Part shown: piece after piece, positions 44,184 to 52,417 of the stretch
Position numbering within the stretch: the stretch's first letter is position 1
How the letters are laid out: every line of letters begins with the position of its first letter
Assembly: GCA_958296055.1 (NCBI GenBank)
Contig: CATQHS010000001.1
Span: 1,460,277 to 1,524,276 of the forward strand
Direction: 5' to 3'
Origin: an uncultured Acidimicrobiales bacterium
GTDB taxonomy: Bacteria > Actinomycetota > Acidimicrobiia > Acidimicrobiales > Aldehydirespiratoraceae
DNA: 64,000 nt
Notes under the pieces: generated by a model
Told to the model about the DNA's origin: nothing
Seen by the model: only the letters and a program-made list of their open reading frames with translations
Databases searched by the model: none
Position numbers and translations under genes: made by a program

Positions 44184-45775
44184 GCCGGCACCGGCTCGGC
44201 CGCGCCGGCCCCGCCCATCAGCAGGCCCAGCTCCTCCAAGTCCACCTCGCCCCGGCTCATCTCCCCGATGACCCGGCCCCGGAACAGCACTGCGATCCGG
44301 TCTGAGAGCTGGAGGATCTCCTCCAGCTCGCTGGAAATCAGCAGCACCCCCACGCCGCTGTCGGCCACGGCCCGCAACCGGCTGGTCATCCACTCGATGG
44401 CGCCCACGTCGAGGCCATGGGTGGGCTGGGCCGCCACCAGCACCTTGGGGGCATAGCTCAACTCCCGGGCCAGCACCACCCGCTGCTGGTTGCCGCCCGA
44501 CAGCGACCAGAAGGGGGCGTCGGGACCGGCGGTCTGGATCTCGAACTCGGAGATGAGCCGGCCCGCCTCCCGGCGCATCAGAGCCGGGTCGAAGAATCCC
44601 CGGCTGGCGATCCGGTTCAGGTCGACCAGGAAGAGGTTCTCGGCCACGGTCATGTCCAACACGCAGCCGGAGGCGTGGCGGTCCTCGGGTATGACGGCCA
44701 CGCCCGCCCGGGCCATGGCCCCCGGCCGGTTGGGCTCGACCGGGGCCCCGTCCACTTCGACGGCGCCCGCTTCGACGGCCAGCAGACTCGACAGCAGGTC
44801 GGTGAGGGCGGTCTGGCCGTTGCCCTCCACCCCGGCCACCCCCACGACCTCGTGGCTGAACACATCGAGGCTCAGGCCGTCCAGGGAGACCCGGCCGTCC
44901 GGCCCTCGGGCGGTCACGCCGCGCAGGCGCAGCACCGGGGTCCGGCCCTCGGTCTCAGCCTCGGCCCCTTCATCGGCGCCCTCGCCGGCCAGCTCCGCCA
45001 CCAGACCCAGAGCCGACGCCTCGGAGCGCAGCGACACCTCCCGGCCCACCATGGCCCGGGCCAGGATGGGGGCGTCGGCCTCAGCCGTGACCATGCGGTC
45101 CACCACCGCCCCGGTCCGCATGATGGTGACCTCGTCGGTGGCATGCAGGATCTCGTCGAGCTTGTGGCTGACCAGGGCCACGGCCCGGTTCTCCTCGTAT
45201 ACGGCTTGGCGCAGCACCTCGAACAGTCGATCCGACTCGGCCGGGGTGAGCACCGAGGTGGGCTCGTCGAAGATGAGGATGCTGGGGTCCCGGCGCAGGC
45301 ACTTGATGATCTCGACCCGCTGGCGGACCCCGGCGGTGAGGTCGCCCACCCGGGCGTCGGCGTCCACGCCCAGGCCGTAGCGCTCGCTGATCTCGGCCAC
45401 CCGGCGGCGGGCCGCGGCCGCGTCGAACCGGCCGGTGTCGCCCAGCATCACGTTCTCCCAGACCGTGAGGGGGTTTACCAGGCTGAAGTGCTGGTGGACC
45501 ATGCCGATGCCCCGCTCGGCCGCGTCGTGGGGATCGCGGATCTGGCACGGCTCGCCGTCCACCTCGATGGTGCCGCCGTCGGGCAGCACCAAGCCGATCA
45601 GCACCTTCATCAGGGTGGACTTGCCCGCCCCGTTCTCGCCCAGGATGCCGTGGATCCGGCCCCGGTGCAGGGTCAGGTCAACGTGATCGCAGGCGACGAT
45701 GGCGCCGAACGACTTGGTTATGGAGGTGAGCCGGACGGCGGGGACTTCCGTCCCCGCCGCCGGCTTATCGGCCAT
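44180..45775 (-). CDS. ABC transporter ATPase (double domain) of second BMP-type importer
   Basis: 531 residues from ATG 45775. The first domain has Walker A GENGAGKST (about 46-54), a degenerate signature (LTAGVRQRVEI) and FDEPTS. The second has GVEGNGQ in place of Walker A, LSGGNQQRVV and AAQPTHGLD. The same asymmetry is found in the first importer's ATPase. It starts 23 bp after the binding-protein gene. Confidence 0.92.
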   Translation of the reverse strand: MADKPAAGTEVPAVRLTSITKSFGAIVACDHVDLTLHRGRIHGILGENGAGKSTLMKVLIGLVLPDGGTIEVDGEPCQIRDPHDAAERGIGMVHQHFSLVNPLTVWENVMLGDTGRFDAAAARRRVAEISERYGLGVDADARVGDLTAGVRQRVEIIKCLRRDPSILIFDEPTSVLTPAESDRLFEVLRQAVYEENRAVALVSHKLDEILHATDEVTIMRTGAVVDRMVTAEADAPILARAMVGREVSLRSEASALGLVAELAGEGADEGAEAETEGRTPVLRLRGVTARGPDGRVSLDGLSLDVFSHEVVGVAGVEGNGQTALTDLLSSLLAVEAGAVEVDGAPVEPNRPGAMARAGVAVIPEDRHASGCVLDMTVAENLFLVDLNRIASRGFFDPALMRREAGRLISEFEIQTAGPDAPFWSLSGGNQQRVVLARELSYAPKVLVAAQPTHGLDVGAIEWMTSRLRAVADSGVGVLLISSELEEILQLSDRIAVLFRGRVIGEMSRGEVDLEELGLLMGGAGAAEPVPA

Positions 45776-45798
45776 GGGCGCCCGTCCCCCGGAGACCG

Positions 45799-47025
45799 TC
45801 AGCCTCCGCCGTAGGCGATGCCCTTGATCTCGCCGAACGCGTCTTTGTGCAGCCCTTCGAAGACCTCGGCGTGAACCCGCTCGAGATCCGCTTTCTGCTC
45901 GGGGGTGGGATCGCAGATCTTGGACCCGACCTCGGGGTCGCGGCCCACCCTGAACGTGTAGATGCTGCCCTCTTGGACTTCGCCGGCCACGATGCCGGGG
46001 AAGATGGCCCGGGCGAAGTCGCCGCCGTCGAACAGCACGGCCATGTCCCAGTGCAGGTCGGTGCGCTCGCACACCTTGGAGGAGCCCGCGCTCATGACGA
46101 TGATGTCGTTCTCGTTGGCGAGCTGCACCAGCGGCTCGTGGGCCCCGCCCAGGTAAGGGTAGACGGCGTCCATGCCGCCGTCGAGGGCGACGTTGAAGGC
46201 CTCGGTGGCCCCGGCCACGTTGTCGAAGTCGAACGGGTAGTTGCCGGTGGGGGTGTAGGTGACGTCGAAGCTCGGGTCCACGTCTTGGAGGCCGAGCCGG
46301 AAGGCCAGCTCGGTCTCCACCTCGAACCCGAGGTCGCAGCAGCCGATCATGGCCACCGAGTCGCCGCCCCGCTCCTTGAGGAGCAGGCCGGTGGCGTAGC
46401 CGGCCACGTACTCGATCTCGGCTCCGTCGTTGGTGCTGAGGGCCACGCCCGGCGTCTGCGGGAAGCCGGTGCCGCAGTTGCAGTACCAGAAGACGTCCGG
46501 ATACCGCTCCACTAAGTCGGGCAGCGGGTCGGCGATCTCGCCTGCGCCCACGGCCACGATGTCCACCCCCTGGGCCACCAGGTTCTCCAGCTCGGTGTCG
46601 GCGACGGCCGGCTCGATGTTGTCGATGATGACCGGGGCCTCCCAGTTGTTGGACGCGGCGATCTCGATGGCCGCGTCCACCAGGGCCTGGTAGTAGGCGC
46701 CGTCGTCGCGGGGGCCGGCCGCGGCCACGCCCAAGACCACCTTGCCGTCGCCGTTGGTGTCCAGCGGGTCGGCCATCACCTCGTCGTCTGCCATGTCGGT
46801 GGACTCTTCGGCCGCCATGTCGTCGTCGGCCATCGCGTCGTCGTCGGCCGTGGCTTCGGCGGTGTCCATGGCGTCGTCGGGCTCGGCCGGCGCCGTGGCC
46901 GAAGCGCTGCCGGTGTCGGTGTCGGTGGCGGTGGTGCCGCCGTCGTCGTCACCGCCGCAGGCGGCCGCCATGAGGGCGAGCGCCGCCAGAAGCGCCGCTG
47001 CCGGTAACAGTGGATGCCGTTTCAT
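45799..47025 (-). CDS. BMP-family substrate-binding lipoprotein of second importer
   Basis: 408 residues from ATG 47025, which follows a strong GGAGGGGG site. Signal peptide with lipobox MAAAC (residues ~20-24), then an Asp/Ala/Met/Thr-rich acidic linker to about residue 90, then a BMP domain beginning VVLGVAAAGPRDDGAYYQAL. It has paired cysteines unusual for the family (YCNCG, IGCCD). It heads the importer operon and is divergent from the Rieske gene at 47139; the 113-bp gap should carry both promoters. Confidence 0.9.
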   Translation of the reverse strand: MKRHPLLPAAALLAALALMAAACGGDDDGGTTATDTDTGSASATAPAEPDDAMDTAEATADDDAMADDDMAAEESTDMADDEVMADPLDTNGDGKVVLGVAAAGPRDDGAYYQALVDAAIEIAASNNWEAPVIIDNIEPAVADTELENLVAQGVDIVAVGAGEIADPLPDLVERYPDVFWYCNCGTGFPQTPGVALSTNDGAEIEYVAGYATGLLLKERGGDSVAMIGCCDLGFEVETELAFRLGLQDVDPSFDVTYTPTGNYPFDFDNVAGATEAFNVALDGGMDAVYPYLGGAHEPLVQLANENDIIVMSAGSSKVCERTDLHWDMAVLFDGGDFARAIFPGIVAGEVQEGSIYTFRVGRDPEVGSKICDPTPEQKADLERVHAEVFEGLHKDAFGEIKGIAYGGG

Positions 47026-47138
47026 TTTTTTCCCCCTCCGGGTGTATGGACATGACTGGGTCGGTGTGATCTGATGGGCTGACCCGGCCGCCGGACGGCG
47101 ACATCTTAGCAAACCATTAGGCGGGGAGGCCATACGAG

Positions 47139-48377
47139 ATGAGCGCGACCCGCTGCCCGATCCCGCTGAGCGAACTGGAGTCGGCGGCCCGATCCACCGA
47201 CACGGCCATCGGCCTGCCCCCGGCCTGCTACACCGACCCCGGCTTCTGGCGGTTCGAGCAGGCCGCGGTGTTCGACACCGAGTGGCTGTGCGTGGGCCGG
47301 GCCAGCCAGATCCCCGAGCCCGGCGACTACTTCACGGTCACGCTGCTGGGCGCGGAGCCGGTGATCGCGGTGCGCAACCGCGACGGGCGCATCAACGTCA
47401 TGTCGGCGGTGTGCCGGCACCGGGCCATGTGCATCACCGCCCCGGCCGAGCGGCCCGAGCCGGAGTGGTTCGCGCCCCCGCCCGAGTCGTCGGGCACCGT
47501 CAGGGTGTTCCGCTGCCCCTACCACTGGTGGACCTACGACCTCGACGGCAGGCTGGTGGGCGCCCCCGAAATGAGCGGGCGGCCCGGCTTCGACCGCACC
47601 GAGATAGCCCTGCCCCGCCTGGCCACCGAGGAATGGCAGGGCTTCATCTTCTGCTCCTTCGCGGCCGACCCGGCCCCGCTGGGCCCCCGGATGGCCCCCT
47701 TCGACGAGATGCTGGCCCCCTATCGGCTCGACGAGATGACCACTACCGAGCCCGAGACGCTGAGCCTGCCCTTCAACTGGAAGGTGTTCGCCGAGAACTT
47801 CATGGACGCCTACCACTCGCTGCGGCTGCATGCCTCCCTCTACGACTTCACCGGTGCCGACACCGCGGGCGAAACTCTGCTGGCCGGCACCTTCCCGGCG
47901 CTGGAGCCGGGCTCGATCGGGATGGGGGGCCGGGGCCGCACCGGATTCAAGGACCGGGGCATGAACCCCACCCAGGCCGCGCTGTTCCCGCCCATACCCA
48001 CCCTGACCGACGAGGACCGCTGGAACGTCGTGTACCTGTATGTGGCCCCCACCTTGCTGCTGGGGGTGCACAGCGACTCGGCCCACTGGCTGGCCGTGCA
48101 GCCGGTGTCGGCCGCCGAGTCGTTGATGACCTCGGGGTTCCTGTTCCCCGAGTCGACCGCCAAGCTGAAGCTGTTCGACCAGCTTCTTGAACAGCACAAA
48201 CGGGGCATCGGCCTCTTCTACGACCAGGACATGCCGGTGGCCGTGGCCAGCCAGCGGGGCATGGGGTCGCGCTTCGCCCCCCGGGGCCCGCTGAGCCCGC
48301 AGGACTTCTTCCGGTCCCAGCTCGCGGAGTGGCTGCTGGAGCACTACCGGGCCGCCGAGTCCGCCGACCAGCCGTAG
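47139..48377 (+). CDS. Rieske oxygenase, alpha subunit
   Basis: 412 residues. Rieske ligands CRHRAM and CPYHWW (residues ~89-130), separated by a longer loop (APPPESSG) than in the other three alpha subunits of the window. The iron site is MDAYHSLRLH near 225-234, preceded by AENF. ATG 47139 follows a GGGGAGG site. There is no adjacent beta subunit. Divergent from the second importer, so the oxygenase may act on that importer's ligand; this is positional inference. Confidence 0.9.
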   Translation: MSATRCPIPLSELESAARSTDTAIGLPPACYTDPGFWRFEQAAVFDTEWLCVGRASQIPEPGDYFTVTLLGAEPVIAVRNRDGRINVMSAVCRHRAMCITAPAERPEPEWFAPPPESSGTVRVFRCPYHWWTYDLDGRLVGAPEMSGRPGFDRTEIALPRLATEEWQGFIFCSFAADPAPLGPRMAPFDEMLAPYRLDEMTTTEPETLSLPFNWKVFAENFMDAYHSLRLHASLYDFTGADTAGETLLAGTFPALEPGSIGMGGRGRTGFKDRGMNPTQAALFPPIPTLTDEDRWNVVYLYVAPTLLLGVHSDSAHWLAVQPVSAAESLMTSGFLFPESTAKLKLFDQLLEQHKRGIGLFYDQDMPVAVASQRGMGSRFAPRGPLSPQDFFRSQLAEWLLEHYRAAESADQP

Positions 48378-48460
48378 TCCCGGCGCCGGGTTTCCGGCCA
48401 GTTGCGGGCCGGTGGTCGGCAGCCGGGCCGGTGGTCGGCTCCCGGCCGGCCCGGGGCTGG

Positions 48461-49297
48461 CTACTGCTCGAACTGGCGGCGGCGCCAGGTCAGGGCCGCC
48501 TTGAGCCCGTCTTTGGCGGCTCGCTCGCGGAACTCCCGGCCTGCCTCGGTAGCGGCCGCGTAGACCGGGGCCACCACGTCCAGCCCGGCCATCATGGCCG
48601 AGCGGAACCCGGCCGCGTCGGCCCCCCGGTTGATGCCGAGCTTGGCCGCGGCCAGGGCTTCGGGGGCGATGAGGGCCATGCGGCGGGCGTAGGCCAGGGT
48701 CGCCTCCCGCAGCTCGGCCGTGGGCACGACCCGGTTGACCATCCCCATCCGCAGCGCGGCCTCGGCGTCGATCAGGTCGCCGAAGTAGGCCAGCTCCCGG
48801 GCCCGCTTGTACCCGATGATCCACGGCATCACCAGGCCGGGGCCGGGGTCGGAGAAGCGGATCTCGGGCTCGCCGAAGACGGCGTCGTCGGCGGCGATGG
48901 TGATGTCGCAGAACATGGCGATCTCGCAGCCGCCGCCCACCGCGTGGCCCTGCACCGAGGCGATCACCGGCTTGGCCATGTACCAGGGGGTGAGCATGAA
49001 ATCGAGGCCCTCGGCCAGCATGGCGTGCTTGGACAAGGCGTCGTCGCCGTAGGCCCGGTGACCGTCGGCGGGCGGCGCGCCGGAGATGTCGAACCCGACG
49101 CAGAAGCTGCGGCCCTCCGAGCGCAGCACCACCACGCTGACCGCCGGGTCGCGGTCGGCCTCCCGGAACCGGTCCCACCAGGCGTGCATCAGGGCCGGGC
49201 TGATGGCGTTGAGCTTCTCGGGCCGGTTGACGGTGATGATCCCCACCTTGCCGTCGGTCTGGTATCGGACCAGATCCGATCCCTTCTGGTCATTCAT
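48461..49297 (-). CDS. Enoyl-CoA hydratase/isomerase family protein
   Basis: 278 residues of crotonase fold. The oxyanion-hole segments are RSFCVGFDISG (near 65) and GHAVGGGCEIAMF (near 115), and FGEPEIRFSDPGPG near 142 carries the catalytic-Glu region. It adds water to, or isomerises, a CoA-linked double bond. ATG 49297 is used (GTG 49300 is also possible); AAGGAGG lies upstream. The start overlaps the end of the acyl-CoA synthetase gene by 8 bp, so the pair is an operon. Confidence 0.9.
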   Translation of the reverse strand: MNDQKGSDLVRYQTDGKVGIITVNRPEKLNAISPALMHAWWDRFREADRDPAVSVVVLRSEGRSFCVGFDISGAPPADGHRAYGDDALSKHAMLAEGLDFMLTPWYMAKPVIASVQGHAVGGGCEIAMFCDITIAADDAVFGEPEIRFSDPGPGLVMPWIIGYKRARELAYFGDLIDAEAALRMGMVNRVVPTAELREATLAYARRMALIAPEALAAAKLGINRGADAAGFRSAMMAGLDVVAPVYAAATEAGREFRERAAKDGLKAALTWRRRQFEQ

Positions 49298-51461
49298 CAC
49301 CGTCGCCTCCTTCTTCCCGGAACCGGGGTCGGGGGACTATGAGAGCGTCGGCTACCACGCAGCCCCGGCCCTGGGGTCTCACCAGTATGGGGTTGAGGTC
49401 GATCTCGGCTAGGTGGTCGCGCTCGGCCCAGGCCAGACCGGCCAGGGCTTCGATGCAGCCGATCAGGGCCTCGACGTCGGCCGGGGGCCGGCTCCGGAAG
49501 CCCTTCAGCAGAGGGGCGGCGCGGATCTCGTCGATCATGGCCGCGGCGTCGCCGGTGCGCAGGGGCAGGACCCGCAGGGCGGTGTCGTCGATCAGCTCCA
49601 CCGCGGTGCCGCCGAGGCCGAAGGAGACGGTGGGGCCGAAGGTCTCGTCGGTGCTCACCCCGGCGAAGACCTCGACCCCGTCGGTGATCATCTCCTGCAC
49701 CAGGACGCCGGCCCCCGACCCGAGGTCGCCGAGGCCCGCCAGCCGCTCGACTATCAGCCGGTAGGCCCGTTCCAGATCGTCCATGTCGGTGACGCCGGTG
49801 ATCACCAGCCCGGCGTCGGAGCGGTGGGCGATGGCGTCTGAGACGGCCTTGACCGCCAGCGGGAACCCGATCTCGGCCGCGGCCTCGCCCAGGTCGTCGG
49901 GGCCGGCGACCAGGCGCTCGGCGGTGACGGCGATCCCGTAGGCGGCCAGGACCCGCTTGGCGTCGTGTTCGTGGACGGTGGGCCGAGGCCCGGCTTCGAG
50001 CAGATCGGAGACCAGCCCCAGGCTCGGGATTGGGTCCAGCGGCGGGGTCGGCCGCCACCGGGTGAAGCGGGCCACCCTGGCGATGGCCTCCAGCCCCTGG
50101 CGGAGACCGGCGACGGTGGCCACGCCCGCTTCGGCCAGGGCGTTCGCCTGGTCGCGGTGCATGAGCCCGGGCCGGGTGTTGAGCTGGAAATGGGGCTTGT
50201 CGGCGGCTTCGGCCGAGGCGGCCAGCAGGCGGGTGAAGGCGAGAATGTCGCCGGGCCCGCCCATGGGCTGGCCGTCGAAGGCGTCGTTGGGGAAGACCAC
50301 CGCGTCGCTGTCCGAGCTGGCGGCGAGCACCTCCAGGGCCCGGGGGAAGTTGTCCATGAACTGGCCTTTGCCCCAGGCGTCGAGGGGGTTGCCGTCGCCT
50401 GACACCGGCCCCATGGCCGCCTCGATGGCGGCTCGGTCGGCGGCCGACAGCGGCGGCAGTTCCACCCCGGCCGCCGGGGCCGAGTCCAGCAGCAGCTCGG
50501 CCAGGCCCCCTGAGGCGGTGACCACCGAGACCCGGTTGCCGGCAGGCCAGCGCCGGCCCTGGCCCACGGCCAGCACCTCGGTCAGCTCGTCCAGCCCGCC
50601 CACCTCGATGGCCCCGTGGGCCCGCAGCACCTCCGACATCACCCGGGTGCCGGTGGCCAGGCCGCCGGTGTGGCTGGTGATGGCCCGCCGGGTCCGCTCG
50701 TTGCGGCCCACCTTCAGGGCCACCACCGGCTTGCCCGCGGCCGCGGCCCGGTCCAGCGCGGCCACATAGCGCTCGGGGTCGGCCACGGTCTCGGTGAAGG
50801 TGGCGATCACCCGGGTGGCGGGATCGTCGACTAGGAAGTCGATGTAGTCGGCGGTGGTCACCGCGGCCTCGTTGCCCGACGACACGATCACCGAGAACCC
50901 GAACCGGCGGGTGTCGCTCATCATCCCGATGCAGATGGAGCCGCTCTGGGCCACCAAAGCGACGTTGCCGGGGAGCTGGGCCGGGTCGTGTATGAGCTGG
51001 GCGTAGGCCCCGGAGCGCCGGGCCGGGTTCAGCAGGCCCATGCAGTTGGGGCCGCACAGGGCGATGGACGCCTCTCGGTTGATGGCGTCGATCTCGGCTT
51101 GGCGGCGTCGGCCCTCGGGACCGGCCTCGGCGAAGCCGCCGTCGAAGATCACCGCCGCGGCCGCCCCGGCCTCGGGCAGCCGCCGGTAGGTCTCCAGCAC
51201 CCGGCCCGCGCCCACGCAGAACACCACCACGTCGGGCTCGATCTCGACCTCGTCGATGGAGGGCCGGCACTCCAGCCCCAGCACCGACTCATAGCGGGGG
51301 TTGACGGGCACGACGGCGCCGCCGTACCCCATGAGCTGGAGGTTCTCCACCACCGACCGGCCGATGGAGGGCCGTTCCGAGGCCCCGATCACCACCACCG
51401 ACGACGGATCGACCAGCGCCCCGATCCCCCCCGGCCCAGACATCTCCTCAGCCACCGACAA
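49290..51461 (-). CDS. NDP-forming acyl-CoA synthetase (acetate-CoA ligase ADP-forming type), alpha-beta fusion
   Basis: 723 residues. Residues ~10-130 are a CoA-binding Rossmann domain (VVVIGASERPSIGRSVVENL), 140-460 the succinyl-CoA-ligase-like domains with the phospho-His in ITSHTGG near 265, and ~495-723 an ATP-grasp domain (FPLAVKAVSDAIAHRSDAGL). It makes acyl-CoA from acid, CoA and ATP with ADP release, or the reverse. The first possible start is TTG 51461; ATG 51443 is an alternative with AGGAG abutting it. The 5' end overlaps the stop of the PIN-toxin remnant. Confidence 0.87.
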   Translation of the reverse strand: MSVAEEMSGPGGIGALVDPSSVVVIGASERPSIGRSVVENLQLMGYGGAVVPVNPRYESVLGLECRPSIDEVEIEPDVVVFCVGAGRVLETYRRLPEAGAAAAVIFDGGFAEAGPEGRRRQAEIDAINREASIALCGPNCMGLLNPARRSGAYAQLIHDPAQLPGNVALVAQSGSICIGMMSDTRRFGFSVIVSSGNEAAVTTADYIDFLVDDPATRVIATFTETVADPERYVAALDRAAAAGKPVVALKVGRNERTRRAITSHTGGLATGTRVMSEVLRAHGAIEVGGLDELTEVLAVGQGRRWPAGNRVSVVTASGGLAELLLDSAPAAGVELPPLSAADRAAIEAAMGPVSGDGNPLDAWGKGQFMDNFPRALEVLAASSDSDAVVFPNDAFDGQPMGGPGDILAFTRLLAASAEAADKPHFQLNTRPGLMHRDQANALAEAGVATVAGLRQGLEAIARVARFTRWRPTPPLDPIPSLGLVSDLLEAGPRPTVHEHDAKRVLAAYGIAVTAERLVAGPDDLGEAAAEIGFPLAVKAVSDAIAHRSDAGLVITGVTDMDDLERAYRLIVERLAGLGDLGSGAGVLVQEMITDGVEVFAGVSTDETFGPTVSFGLGGTAVELIDDTALRVLPLRTGDAAAMIDEIRAAPLLKGFRSRPPADVEALIGCIEALAGLAWAERDHLAEIDLNPILVRPQGRGCVVADALIVPRPRFREEGGDGDE

Positions 51462-51555
51462 GGGTCGCCCCGGCCAGCCGGGCGAGCTTGCGGTCGAAGG
51501 TATGAAGCGCCTCGGCCCCGGCCCGTTCGGCGGCGGCCAGAATCATCAGATCGCT
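51448..51555 (-). pseudogene. C-terminal remnant of a PIN-domain toxin
   Basis: Reading from about 51555 to TGA at 51448-51450 gives SDLMILAAAERAGAEALHTF and then DRKLARLAGA, the last ~35 residues of a VapC-type PIN domain with its TFD motif. The first ~90 residues, including the catalytic Asp/Glu, are missing. It is out of frame with, and fused onto, the end of the AbrB antitoxin gene. A deletion from the antitoxin's last codons into the toxin explains the structure. Confidence 0.8.
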
Positions 51556-51758
51556 CGCTCCATGTCTTCGAGTGTCGCGGGCGGGCCATCGTATTTCAGA
51601 ATGCCGCGCAGATGACCGACAGGCCTGACCGGGAGGATCAGAACCCCGTTGTCCTGAATGACATACCGCACCTTGTCTCCCGGTTCGATTAAGAGCGATT
51701 CCCGCACGACCGCTGGCAAGGTGGTTTGCCCTTTAGCAGTGATGGTGGACTCAATCAT
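51546..51758 (-). CDS. AbrB/MazE-like antitoxin (VapB type), C-terminally clipped
   Basis: 70 residues. The swapped-hairpin AbrB domain reads MIESTITAKGQTTLPAVVRE then IEPGDKVRYVI. The toxin-binding tail (KYDGPPATLEDMERAI) ends a few residues earlier than usual in this family, exactly where the PIN remnant begins. It may still bind DNA and its own promoter. Upstream, about 165 bp including an AT-rich patch near 51770-51830 separates it from the divergent molybdoenzyme genes. Confidence 0.87.
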   Translation of the reverse strand: MIESTITAKGQTTLPAVVRESLLIEPGDKVRYVIQDNGVLILPVRPVGHLRGILKYDGPPATLEDMERAI

Positions 51759-51922
51759 GGCGAAACCTCTATTTGCATTTCAATAGGCTTGATGTCCATA
51801 CATTTCTAAAAGTACAAAGGACGCCCTTTCGTAAGCAAAGGCCCTGGCGGCGTGAAGGCAGCCTCGGCCTGCGGGCTGGCCAGCCGCGGGTGCCGGTCGG
51901 GGTTGGGTAGGTTGCTTCGGGT

Positions 51923-52399
51923 ATGGACGGGGGTCTGGTTGTCCGACTTGTCGTGAACGGCGAGGCGGTGGAGGTTGATGTGGCCCCCACCACCCGGCTC
52001 GTCGATGTGCTGCGCGACCGGCTGGGGCTGACCGGGGCCAAGGACGCCTGCGGCCGGGGCGACTGCGGGGCGTGCACGGTGCTGGTGGGGGACCGGGCCG
52101 TGCTGGCCTGTCTGACCCTGGCCGCCCGGGTGGCCGAGCCGGTTCGCACCGTCGAGGGGATCGCGGCAGAGGCCGCCGACCTGCGCCGAGCCTTCGCCGA
52201 CCGGGGCGGGCTCCAGTGCGGGTACTGCACGCCGGGCCTCATCGTGCGGTGCCACGAGATGCTGGAGGCGGCCGAGTCCGGGGCTGGCGCGGGCCCGGGC
52301 GGCGAGGCGGCGGCCCGGGCCGGGCTGTCGGGCAACTTCTGCCGCTGCACCGGCTACCGCGGGGTGATCGCCGCTCTGCTCGAAACCCCGACCCGGTAG
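51923..52399 (+). CDS. [2Fe-2S] subunit of second molybdenum hydroxylase
   Basis: 158 residues. Cluster ligands CGRGDCGACTV plus ACLT, and CGYCTPG and FCRCTGY, are all present, so both [2Fe-2S] centres should form. It passes electrons between the molybdenum centre and the FAD domain of the fused protein encoded 18 bp downstream. A short Gly-rich insertion (SGAGAGPGGEAA) lies near residue 120. ATG start at 51923. Confidence 0.92.
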   Translation: MDGGLVVRLVVNGEAVEVDVAPTTRLVDVLRDRLGLTGAKDACGRGDCGACTVLVGDRAVLACLTLAARVAEPVRTVEGIAAEAADLRRAFADRGGLQCGYCTPGLIVRCHEMLEAAESGAGAGPGGEAAARAGLSGNFCRCTGYRGVIAALLETPTR

Positions 52400-52417
52400 A
52401 GCCGAGGGCTGCTGGCC

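Noticed and set aside
45776-46072. N-terminal extension of the second importer's ATPase
   Set aside because: It is the out-of-frame tail of the binding-protein gene; the ATPase begins at ATG 45775 next to the normal first strand.
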